Positions 1-8,125 of a DNA stretch of 29,602 nt are shown here, piece after piece (within the stretch, counting starts at the first letter, position 1; every line of letters starts with the position of its first letter). Under the pieces are notes generated by a model, which was not told the DNA's origin, made no database searches, and saw nothing but the letters and a program-made list of their open reading frames with translations. Both the position numbers and the translations under genes were made by a program. The stretch is from Phellopilus nigrolimitatus (Eukaryota > Basidiomycota > Agaricomycetes > Hymenochaetales > Hymenochaetaceae), in NCBI GenBank assembly GCA_021029095.1, contig JAJOHG010000316.1:1-29602 (forward strand), in the 5' to 3' direction.

Positions 1-308
1 ACCGCGTTGAGCGGAATCTGTTCGAGCAGTGCGCGGAGCTGGCCGAGCGTGTGGTGCTGGAGGTGGCCGATGACGGCGGCGTGCGTGATGCTCTGCGAGG
101 TCTCGAGCGTGTAATCGACCGCAGCGAACTCGTACTCGCCGAACGCTTGGATTGCATGCATCTTCGTCCCTCCGACCCCCGAGGGGTGCGCCACGTAAAA
201 GATCCAGTGGAAGCGCGGGGGAACGCTGTTCGTAGGGAGGCGGAACGTCGCGAGGACGATCTGCGGGAACTGGGGCTTGGGGGAAAGAGTTTGAGCCGGG
301 GCTGCCAT
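1..308 (-). CDS. RFHW-motif family protein, copy 1 (partial, runs off the left edge)
   Basis: The reverse strand is open from an ATG at 308 to the window edge, giving the first 102 residues of a protein clearly paralogous to the products at 2150-2665 and 6577-7176. Shared blocks in order are FPQIVLATF (residues 14-22), PRFHWIFYV (33-41), GTKMHAIQAFGEYEFAAVDY (49-68) and HAAVIGHLQ (about 77-85). The start is supported by alignment with copy 3, where the Met lies the same distance from the FPQI block, and by a TATA-like box about 90 bp upstream. From memory the family resembles the Agaricomycete domain of unknown function DUF6914; I could not check this. No signal peptide or membrane segment is visible. 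The function is unknown. The C-terminal half lies outside the window. Confidence 0.75.
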   Translation of the reverse strand, partial: MAAPAQTLSPKPQFPQIVLATFRLPTNSVPPRFHWIFYVAHPSGVGGTKMHAIQAFGEYEFAAVDYTLETSQSITHAAVIGHLQHHTLGQLRALLEQIPLNA

Positions 309-397
309 CTTCGACGTGGATAGGCTAACAATGGACTGGAGAGGCGAGTGTTTGCTGGGATGAGCGACTTGGGTGCTACCTCGACTACCTGGTTCTC

Positions 398-405
398 TCT
401 TATAT
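398..405 (-). promoter_or_regulatory. TATA-like box for RFHW copy 1
   Basis: On the minus strand GATATAAGAG lies about 90 bp upstream of the ATG at 308. The same spacing and a GGAGATATAA-type context occur upstream of copy 2, which suggests that the two promoters are also related. Confidence 0.5.
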
Positions 406-408
406 CCT

Positions 409-2149
409 CCCGGGACATGCGATATTCTCGCTATAAAGAAAAACAAGGGACCTCTGATTTATTCCCGGCCAATAAGCGAGGACCTTGCGCATCGAGAGAT
501 AGGCCTTCCGCGAACTCTGCAAAGAAGGTTGTGGCTGCTGAGATTATCGGGCCAAGTGCTTCGTGTATGTTTTATAAGATTGATTTGGTGAATTTTACAA
601 TGTATACAAGACGATCGTACCTGATAGCGATCATAATAGTGAGCCGGTCAGGCGCCGGGTTTTTTCCGAGCCACAGGAAGCTTGAGAGTGCAAGCGACGA
701 AAAAACGGTTTCGATCACTCAAGTCTATTCTGAAAAAATCACGAAAAAAAAAACAGACGTGTTACGTGTGTTCCTGATGGAATTCCCAGCTAGATCGCGC
801 CTTGTCCATAGAATGTAGCTCGATTGCCAGTGTGGCGGTCGCCCATGGTTCTGCCGAGTGTCGAGCCACTCGCCTGGATTTTAGTCTTCCTGCAGCTCAT
901 CCCGCCAAGTCCTTGGAAAGTCCAACCGCGTCATCTTTGTAGTAGCTGCTCGATTCAGAGGACGCGTAACGTGGTTAGTCGACTGCCGCTGACGTCTACT
1001 CTTGCTCCTCATCGCCTTAGTCTCCGGAATCTTTTGGATATACTTAGATTAAGCGTGGCTTCGATTCTGAGCAGCTTCGATCTCCACTGCATGTCCAGCT
1101 CATCGAACAATCGATAAAGGCCGGGTGCCAGATACGCCGCCAACTGTGCGTGTGCGTCGTACGATTCGTGACGGTGGTCATCGATCGGAGTGCGAGGCGG
1201 CGTAGCCAGCTCGAAATCTCTGAGTAATGTAACGTTAAGAATGAACGAACGGCGATTATTGATTTAGGCGCGCCACGGGAAGACATCGACGGCGCGAGAG
1301 GGGCGTCCGATTCATGAAGAACCAGGTCATAACGGCACGCTGTGCGTAAGCACGCCGCTCGACATCTGCCAATTTGCTGACGAACGATCTAGTGGTACAC
1401 ACGCCTATGATCAAGTAGTTGCTATGCTTACAGCGTGGCACTTGACTTCAACGCACTTGGATTGAACGCAGGTGTACGCGTTTCGACTCTCGCCGGGACT
1501 CTCGCCGGGACTCTCGCCGGGACTCTGCCAGCGATGGACTTGATGCTACACTGTCGAAACGTGTCCGAATCTGCATGGGTTTATGAAACTCAGACCACAA
1601 TTCAGGTACGTCAAGAAAGTGAGAGAAAGCTCATGAGAGCCGGTAAGTTCGAAGTTGGAGCGGAGCATCCAATGTAAGTATTTTTAAGACGTGTAGGACT
1701 TCCGGAGCTTTCTGCATTGCTAGAGCTTTCTGCACGTGTGTATTAGTCATCAATTCAGCAGCGATATTTGGAAGTCAGCGAGGAATCCAGTCCCACTCGA
1801 GGAAAGGGAAAGAAATACAAATATACATCTACGAGAATTTTAATGAACAACAGCGATAACCGAGCCAGTTGAAACCCTTGGTTATGCAACAGAAACAATA
1901 ATGTAGAACTATAAAATAGCTTGGACAAACAAAGGGAAGAGCTTTGAAGGGTTGAAAGAACAAAGGGAAGCACGATTAACGGTCATGGGGTCGCTGAAAA
2001 GAAGCTTTAGAAAATCAGCACTCTTGAGATACAAGACGCTTCGCACCAGAATTTGAATAATAGGTGGAGCATTATAATCATACTGTGAAAGAGTACGTAA
2101 TAAAAAATGAGTTCTCGAGGTATGAAAGACGCTTCTCATACCAAAATCT
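409..2149. other. Intergenic stretch, no supported gene
   Basis: About 1.7 kb without a convincing gene. The open frames here are short and overlap on both strands. They show no recognisable domain and no splice pattern that would join them. The only structured item is the short tandem repeat at 1485-1529. The right part (1760-2149) is AT-rich and is the 3' flank of RFHW copy 2. Confidence 0.5.
1485..1529. repeat. 12-bp tandem repeat
   Basis: The unit GACTCTCGCCGG occurs three times, followed by a diverged partial fourth copy. Because the period is a multiple of three, the plus frame through it stays open as TLAG repeats, but nothing around it supports a gene. Confidence 0.8.
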
Positions 2150-2665
2150 TCAAGCCGAGTTCCTCGCCTGTTGCAAGGTGAGCTGAGTAGACTTCTGGTG
2201 AGAATACACCTTCTCGCTAAGCCGCTGCGCCTCCTCCTCCATCGCATAGACGTTCGGGCAGTCTATGATTCCTGCCTCGCGCATCGCGCGGAACGCCGCG
2301 CGCACCCACGCGGAGGAGTCGAACCCCTGCTCCGCCTTGTCATCGCCGGCGGCGGGAAAGATAGGCACCCTCGCGAGCAGCGCGCTCAGTGTCTCGCGCG
2401 TGTGTGCGCCCTGAAGGTTCCCAACAACGAGTGCGGCGGTGACGGCTGGTGCGTACTCGAGCACGTAGTCGACGGCGGCGAAGGAGTACTGCGCGCCGCC
2501 GCCGTGTTGTTTCCGGGCGACGTGCAGCTTCTTCCCGCCGGGCTCAGCAACGTTGGCGACGTAGAAGGCCCAGTGGAAGCGCGTGGGGTAGCCAAGAGGG
2601 TCATGGAATGAGGTGAGGACAATCTGTTTGGACGTAGGCGTAGGTGAGAGCATAGATTTAGACAT
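2150..2665 (-). CDS. RFHW-motif family protein, copy 2 (diverged)
   Basis: A single-exon frame of 171 residues. It shares with the other two copies a QIVLTSF block (about residues 14-20), TRFHWAFYV (about 27-35), a KLHVARKQ / YSFAAVDYV region and a C-terminal helix region with AGIIDCPNVYAMEEE. The frame is open further upstream to an ATG at 2752, but a TATA-like box (2739-2746) lies between the two ATGs, and the 2665 start aligns with the paralogues, so I use 2665. It is the most diverged copy: the C-terminal CRVW found in copy 3 reads SAWV here, and the segment around residues 100-115 is shorter. It lies tail-on to the intergenic region at 409-2149. Its function is unknown; it looks intact rather than broken. 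Confidence 0.75.
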   Translation of the reverse strand: MSKSMLSPTPTSKQIVLTSFHDPLGYPTRFHWAFYVANVAEPGGKKLHVARKQHGGGAQYSFAAVDYVLEYAPAVTAALVVGNLQGAHTRETLSALLARVPIFPAAGDDKAEQGFDSSAWVRAAFRAMREAGIIDCPNVYAMEEEAQRLSEKVYSHQKSTQLTLQQARNSA

Positions 2666-2738
2666 TATTCGGTGAAGCGAGCTGGATATGCGAGCTGGAG
2701 GCGGGCGGGATGAGTAGCTGCTTTGCCTGGCAGTCTCA

Positions 2739-2746
2739 TTTATATC
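2739..2746 (-). promoter_or_regulatory. TATA-like box for RFHW copy 2
   Basis: On the minus strand GAGATATAAATGAG lies about 75 bp upstream of the ATG at 2665 and downstream of the alternative ATG at 2752, so it decides the start codon. Confidence 0.5.
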
Positions 2747-2752
2747 TCCCAC

Positions 2753-3136
2753 AAATGAGCCACCAGCATCAAAGAGTTGACATTGACGAGGTGGCCCATG
2801 AAATGGGAGTTGCGCTTAGAACATCTAAGCAATGAAACTAGGTCTTTTGATGGCTATAAAAGAAGCAAAGAGGATAGAGCTCTTAGATGCAAAGGTGGCG
2901 CCAAGAAGTTATTGAGCTCGAGATCGGTCCTTTCGTTCTAACTCGAATTTAAGTAAGAAGAACAAAGTCCTTGCATGCAAAGAATAAAGTCAGAGAGGAA
3001 ACCAGTCATATTTTTCAAAGCTGATAGTTTCTTTCCCAGTAAATTCGGCTTCTAGTATGGTATGCATGGACCATATGGGTGGCAAGAATTCAAGTTCAAC
3101 GACATTTAATGTTAGCTCCAGTAAGTTCTAGTAGGC
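2753..3136. other. Intergenic upstream region of RFHW copy 2
   Basis: AT-rich spacer between the RFHW copy 2 promoter and the repeat cluster. No gene, repeat or RNA signal was found. Confidence 0.4.
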
Positions 3137-3370
3137 CTCCATTGGGAGCGAAGCTCCCATTTACATGGATAGAGGCTCCCAAAAAGCTATCACGTGATGT
3201 GTTGCGTGTGGCTGTGTGCCCCCCCCCCCCCCCCCCCCCCGTGAGAACTGCCCATGATGGGGCGTGCCTTCGAGGTATGTAGGCCGTCTCCCCTCTCTTT
3301 CTTTCCCTCCTTCCGCAAAAAAAATCCTGAGTTTAGCAAATAAATCTTGTACTTTTGCTTGCAAAAAAAT
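3137..3370 (+). repeat. Partial extra copy of the foldback element's internal unit
   Basis: This segment repeats, in the same order, landmarks found inside the adjacent palindromic element: GGGAGCGAAGCTCCC, CTCCCAAAAAGCTATCACGTGAT, a C-rich run followed by GTGAGAACTG, a CT-rich stretch ending CCTTCCGCA, then TTAGCAAATAAA and CTTTTGCTTGCAAAA. It is in the direct orientation relative to 4100-4275. The C run here is 22 bases long (3219-3240), against about 7-9 in the other copies. The segment abuts the palindrome at 3373, so the two probably form one composite insertion. Confidence 0.75.
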
Positions 3371-3372
3371 AT

Positions 3373-4552
3373 AAACATGAATTTATATGTGGGGTGCCCA
3401 CATATTAGGGGGGGAGCGAAGCGTGTGTGACTAAGGCTTATTCTGAGCTTTTTTATTTTAGCTTTCTATTAGCATTGCTTTAATATTTTCAGTGTAATGT
3501 AACTGGAAGTAATGGTTAAATTATTCTGCTAGTAATGTCAGCTTTTGTATACTTCAATGTGCAGAGAGGATGGCCCCGTAAGGGGGCTACACACTCCCTG
3601 ATCACGTGATGTGCTTTAGGGAGGCCGGTAAGTCCAATTTGTTTCTTACCAGACCTGATTTCATTTTGTAAGCAGAGTGCAAAATTTATTTGCTAAGATC
3701 AAGAGTTGAAATGTGGAAGGATGAAAGGAAGGGGAGAGAGGAAGCAAGCATACATGCAGCGACTCGCAGCATCATAAGCAGTTCTCAAGGGGGGAGCCTC
3801 ATGCAGCTGGTCACGTGATAGACTTTTGGGAACCCTACCGTGGTAATTATCTCCCAAAATTTTTTAAATGATATTTTTGGTAAGTAAAAGTGCAGGATTT
3901 CTGCTGGGCTCAGGAGTTCAAGTTTTTTTTTTGCGGAGGGAGGGAGAGAAAGAGAAGAGAGACGGCTGCATGCCTCGGAGGCATGCAGCATTTACGGCCA
4001 GTTCTCACGGGGGGGGGCCACACAGCCACTCTGCGAACATCACGTGATAGCTTTTTGGGAGCCCTACCCCGGTAAGAGGGAGCTTCGCTCCCAATAAAAA
4101 TATTTGGGGAGCGAATTACCAGGATAGAGTTCCCAAAAGTCTATCATGGAGGTTGCCCATCCCGTGAGAACTCATTATGCCGCTGCATGTATGCTTGCTT
4201 CCTCTCTCCTCTTCCTTTCCTCCTTCCGCACTTGACCTCCTGATCTTAGCAAATAAAATTTTCACTTTTACTTACAAAATTAAATAAGGGCTAGTTAAAA
4301 AAAAAAAAGGACTTACCGGCCTCCCTAAAGTGTGTCACGTGACCTGGGACTGTGGCCATCCTCTCTGCACGCATACAAAAGCTGACATTACTAGTGGAGA
4401 TTTTAAACCATTACTTATGGTTACATCACACTGAAAATATTAAATCAATGGTAATAGAGAGCTAAAATGAAAGAGCTCAGAATAAGCCTTAGTCACACAC
4501 ACGCTTCGCTCCCCCCCTAATATGTGGGCACCCCACATATAAATTCATGTTT
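3373..4552. mobile_element. Foldback (palindromic) repeat element, about 1.18 kb, non-coding
   Basis: The two ends are inverted copies of each other: 3373 onward reads AAACATGAATTTATATGTGG and the reverse complement from 4552 reads the same. The similarity continues inward over nearly the whole arm (landmarks CCCACATATTAGGGGGGGAG, GACTAAGGCTTATTCTGAGC, TAATGTCAGCTTTTGTAT, GAGAGGATGGCC, TTTAGGGAGGCCGGTAAGTCC) to a centre near 3966-3978, where GCATGCCTCGGAGGCATGC is itself a palindrome. Each end carries a small hairpin (3385-3405 and 4520-4540). Inside are inverted units at about 3668-3860 and 3880-4100 and a direct unit at 4100-4275, related to 3137-3370. CACGTG occurs at 3603, 3812, 4041 and 4336 within the element. 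No transposase frame is present, so it would be a non-autonomous foldback or MITE-like element. I could not identify a target-site duplication with confidence. Confidence 0.8.
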
Positions 4553-4940
4553 TGTCTAAGTGTCTAAGGATGAGAGACAAGCGAGACTCAAAGCGGGAAA
4601 GTTTCGGTCAAAGCGGTACCCGGAGTCAGCCATTCGAACAACTTCAACGCTTTGAAAGAATTGAAACTCCTATTTCCACGTCGATGAGCTAAGGAAGAAT
4701 GAGATTAATTACTAAGATCTGTTCTCATAAAATAAAACTAGAATAAAAGAGGAGAATAAATAATAAACTTAATCCTGGGGGGAAAAGGCGGTCGACGCGA
4801 ATCGAAAGAGCAGCCCTCGGCAAAAAGATCAGCCGCCGGCGCACATCGACACAAAGTCTGCCGCAGCTCAACCGCCGACACAACCCGACACAGCGCCCGT
4901 CTTCCACGCCCGACACCGACGTCCCCTAACGTTTGACAAC
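4553..4940. promoter_or_regulatory. Upstream region and 5' leader of RPS0
   Basis: The region between the foldback element and the RPS0 leader intron. The proximal 150 bp is C- and A-rich on the plus strand (repeated CCGACAC motifs at about 4870-4915), as is common in ribosomal-protein leaders. No clear TATA box is visible. The foldback element ends only about 390 bp from the inferred leader splice donor. Confidence 0.4.
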
Positions 4941-5185
4941 GTGAGTAGCCGTTCTCTCTCAATATGGCCGTTGGTTTGGAGGAGCTAGAGCACTGGGGAG
5001 GCGGAGGGAAGGCTGGATGGGGCGGACATGGTTTGGATGTGCCGCTTGTGTTGTCGGATTGGTCCTTGCGGTGGGTGCTTTAGAGGGACATGTACTACGA
5101 GTGCGATGGACAGGACGTTTAGCAGAAAAACTTAGGATCGGACGTCTCCTTTCGTGGTTTATTGACTACCTTCTCATATCCGCAG

Positions 5186-6144
5186 ATGGCGTCCACAAAA
5201 CTGCCCTCGGTGCTGAGCGCGACCGACGAAGAGATCCAGCTGCTACTCTCCGCGCAGTGCCACATCGGCGCGAAGAACTGCGACAAGCACATGGAGCCCT
5301 ACGTGTGGAAGCGCCGGCCGGACGGAATCCACCTTATCAACATCGGAAAGACGTGGGAGAAGATCGTGCTCGCGGCGCGCATCATCGCGGCGGTCGAGAA
5401 CCCGCACGACGTGTGCGTAGTTTCCGCGCGGCCGTACGGCCAGCGTGCAGTACTTAAGTTCGCGGCGCACACGGGCGCGCAGGCGATTGCGGGGCGCTTC
5501 ACGCCGGGGAACTTTACGAACTACATCACGCGCTCGTTCAAGGAACCGCGGCTGCTCGTCGTGACGGACCCGCGCGTCGACGCGCAGGCGATCCGCGAGG
5601 CGGCATATGTGAACATTCCCGTGATCGCGCTGTGCGACACGGACGCGCCGCTGCAGTTCGTCGACGTCGCGATTCCGACGAACAACAAGGCGCGCCATGC
5701 GGTCGGCCTCATTTGGTGGCTACTCTGCCGCGAGGTGCTCCGTCTGCGCGGCACGGTCCCGCGCACGAAGGACGGCTGGGACGTGATGACTGATATGTTC
5801 TTCTACCGCGACCCGGAGGAAGTCGAGAAGCAGCAGCAGGAGGAAGCACAGAACAAAGCCCTTGCGGCTGGCGAGCAGCAGGAAGACGCGGGTGCGCAGC
5901 AGTGGGACGTCACTTCCGCTCCGCAAGCTGGCTCTATCAACCCCGCTGCCGTTTTGGAATCTGGTCGGTTCCTTTTCCCCCTTTCTTCACGGTTCTTCAC
6001 GGCTCTTATCTTGTTTGCGTCACAGGTGCCCTCGACTGGTCGGCAGAGCCTACCACGACGGGCGGCGACTGGGCGGCGGAGCCCGCAGGTGTTTCGGGCG
6101 GCTGGGGCGCCGACGCTGCCCCGGCGAGCAGCGGCTGGGATTAG
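5186..6144 (+). CDS. RPS0: 40S ribosomal protein S0 (uS2/RPSA)
   Basis: The small-subunit protein uS2, needed for 40S maturation and part of the mRNA-exit side of the subunit. Two coding exons, 5186-5963 and 6026-6144, are joined over a 62-bp intron (5964-6025, GTCGGT...CACAG) that splits a Gly codon; the product is 298 residues. Family landmarks are [20 protein letters not shown] (about residues 28-47), [70 protein letters not shown] and [21 protein letters not shown] sequence; the acidic, Trp-rich tail ends in GWD, as in fungal RPS0. The bases immediately before the ATG are CGCAG and there is a donor-like GTGAGT at 4941, so a 245-bp leader intron (4941-5185) probably ends exactly at the start codon; splicing would give the context ACAAC-ATGG. 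The gene looks intact and single-copy here. Confidence 0.95.
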
Positions 6145-6576
6145 TGTTTATAAAACGCAGGCGCAGGCGTGCGTACGACTAAAAGCGTCCCTTCGGACGC
6201 GTACATGCATTTGCCATCCGTATTATAGGGTTTATGTGTCGGAATTGCGGTTCCCTCCGCTATTCAAATTCACCCCACTTTGTTCCAGTTCACTCCCCCG
6301 TTGCTTCCGTTCACCACCCTCGTATACTTATGTGCAGTGTATCTCGCCTACGTGACGCAATTCTACATGTGTTTTGTTTTCCGTCTTTCATCTTACTGTA
6401 CTTCGCGTGGTTTAGATTCGAATTGTGTAATGCCCCAATCTGCGTCGGCAAATGGAGAGTCCGGCCGCTTCATCGATTGAAGCATCTCAACACTACAAGA
6501 AGTTGAACATCTTTACTTCATCCCTTCTAAAACCGCCACTTTCTCTCGTCTTCAAATTTCTCAGAAATAATAAAAA

Positions 6577-7176
6577 ATGTCCGATTCCCAGGACGCAAAG
6601 CTAGCGCCTTTGCCCGCGTTTCCGCAAATCATCCTCGCGCTCTTCTTCCTCCCCGGCCCGCCCCTCCGCTTCCACTGGATCCTCTATGTCCCCGATCCCG
6701 CGGGAGGCGACGACGGAACAAAACTGCACGCCATCCAGTGCTTCGGCGAATCCGAGTTCGCCGCCGTCCCCTACAACCTCGCGCACTGCGCCGAGCCACT
6801 CGCCGCCGCCGCCGTCGTCGGGCGGCTCCGTGTCTCAGACCCAGACATTTGTACCGCGACATACCTGGACGGCGGCCCCCCAGACGGCGCGGGCGCGGAC
6901 GGGCGTGCGAAGGCGCTCGCAGATTTCTGCACCCTCCTCGCACAGATCCCTTGCGACGCCGTCCCGCCCGCCGACGCGGGGCGCGAGCGCGCCTTCACGT
7001 GCCGCGTCTGGACGCGCGAGGCCCTCCGCCGCATGCACGCCGCGGGGCTCGTGCACTGCCCCGACGTCGACGCGCTCGAGCACGAGATGCGCGCGCACGG
7101 AAAGCAGACCGCCCGCGCGATGGCCGACGGCACGTTCTCCGCCGTCGAACTGAAGACCGCGCAGCACTCGCATTGA
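6577..7176 (+). CDS. RFHW-motif family protein, copy 3
   Basis: A single-exon frame of 199 residues starting in the context AAAAAATG. It is the closest match to copy 1: PAFPQIILALF (residues 13-23), LRFHWILYVPDP (33-44), GTKLHAIQCFGESEFAAVPY (51-70) and AAAVVGRLRV. The C-terminal half has FTCRVWTREALRRMHAAGLV (about 146-165), HCPDVDALEHEMRAHGKQ and a short basic tail. A Gly/Ala/Asp-rich insertion near residues 93-112 is absent from copy 2. From memory it matches the uncharacterised Agaricomycete family DUF6914; I could not verify this. No signal peptide or membrane segment is seen. Strong codon bias toward G/C in third positions supports a real gene. It is downstream of, and in the same direction as, RPS0 with a 430-bp gap, and convergent with the gene at 8126-12711. 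Confidence 0.8.
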   Translation: MSDSQDAKLAPLPAFPQIILALFFLPGPPLRFHWILYVPDPAGGDDGTKLHAIQCFGESEFAAVPYNLAHCAEPLAAAAVVGRLRVSDPDICTATYLDGGPPDGAGADGRAKALADFCTLLAQIPCDAVPPADAGRERAFTCRVWTREALRRMHAAGLVHCPDVDALEHEMRAHGKQTARAMADGTFSAVELKTAQHSH

Positions 7177-8125
7177 CCAGCGCGTTTGTCGGGTAGGCTT
7201 GGTCTCTGTCTTGCTCCTCTTGAGCTGATAGGACATTCCATGCAGGCACTTGCTTCCTGCTCGCTCCCCGCCTGATAACCATGCTCCCCCTAGCCCTCCC
7301 CCCTTGACAATCATGCTTTCCTTTTTCCGCTCTCAGACGCATGTATTCTCCTTCCCTCGTCATGTCTCTTCTCTTCCCATCGTCCTCATTTTCTCCTCGT
7401 TAGTATAGCCAACACATTAGTCTCAGGCGAGGAGACTCCGTAAATCGGCTATCTAGGAACAGCACACGCAGCGGGCATATATTTTCTTCTTCTTCCAGGT
7501 AGTGGCTTAAGTCCGATCACGACAAGCTGAAGGCACACGAACGCAGTCTATACATGGTCGCATAATAATAATAATATTTTTAAATAGGGGAAGCGGCTCT
7601 CCGCCCCCGCACAACTCGCCTGCTCTCGCTTCTCGAGCAGCGTTGCAAGGACCCGAACCTAATGTTCCATAAAAAGCATGCATAACACGACCCAACTGCA
7701 TCTCCATCCTTTATCCCCGATCAAATAAGGCACTCAAAAATTATCTTATCTTATTCGCGCCGCTCTGCGTCCTCTGGCGCGCGCGTTCTGAGCGATTGGC
7801 GCGGAGCTCCAATGTCTATATCTGTGCGACGCGCGACGCGCTCGGAAAGTGAGTGGTCACGCACGGCCAATTTGGAACGTCCATATCACGCCCGAGACAA
7901 ACCCATGATAATTATTGAGCGGAATATCATACATGCAGCCCAACAGCGCTAGCCGTTATCTACGTAATGCGTTTATGAAAGCGAAATGTAAACCCTGCAA
8001 CAAGAGACATGACCAGCGTTGCCGTACGCACAGCGCGGCCGTCCCCCCAAAACATACTGAAGCACAGCGGAGAAAGCGATGATCAATATACAAGACCAAA
8101 TGACGTTCGTAATAGCAGACACCTC
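7177..8125. other. Convergent intergenic region
   Basis: About 950 bp between the 3' ends of RFHW copy 3 and the FUSC-family gene. Open frames are short and shadow each other. A short ATA-rich run lies near 7561-7580. No RNA gene or repeat was recognised. Confidence 0.5.

Noticed and set aside
348..818. A 156-codon plus frame upstream of RFHW copy 1
   Set aside because: It has no homology, crosses the TATA box and upstream region of the minus-strand gene, and has the AT-rich composition of intergenic DNA.
1435..1677. A plus frame with TLAG repeats
   Set aside because: The open frame is explained by a 12-bp tandem repeat whose period is divisible by three; nothing else supports coding.
3161..4075. 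Short frames inside the foldback element
   Set aside because: They depend on homopolymer runs and are not shared between the repeated units.
6686..7314. Several long frames overlapping RFHW copy 3 on both strands
   Set aside because: They are shadows of a GC-rich gene; only the 6577-7176 frame has paralogues and family motifs.
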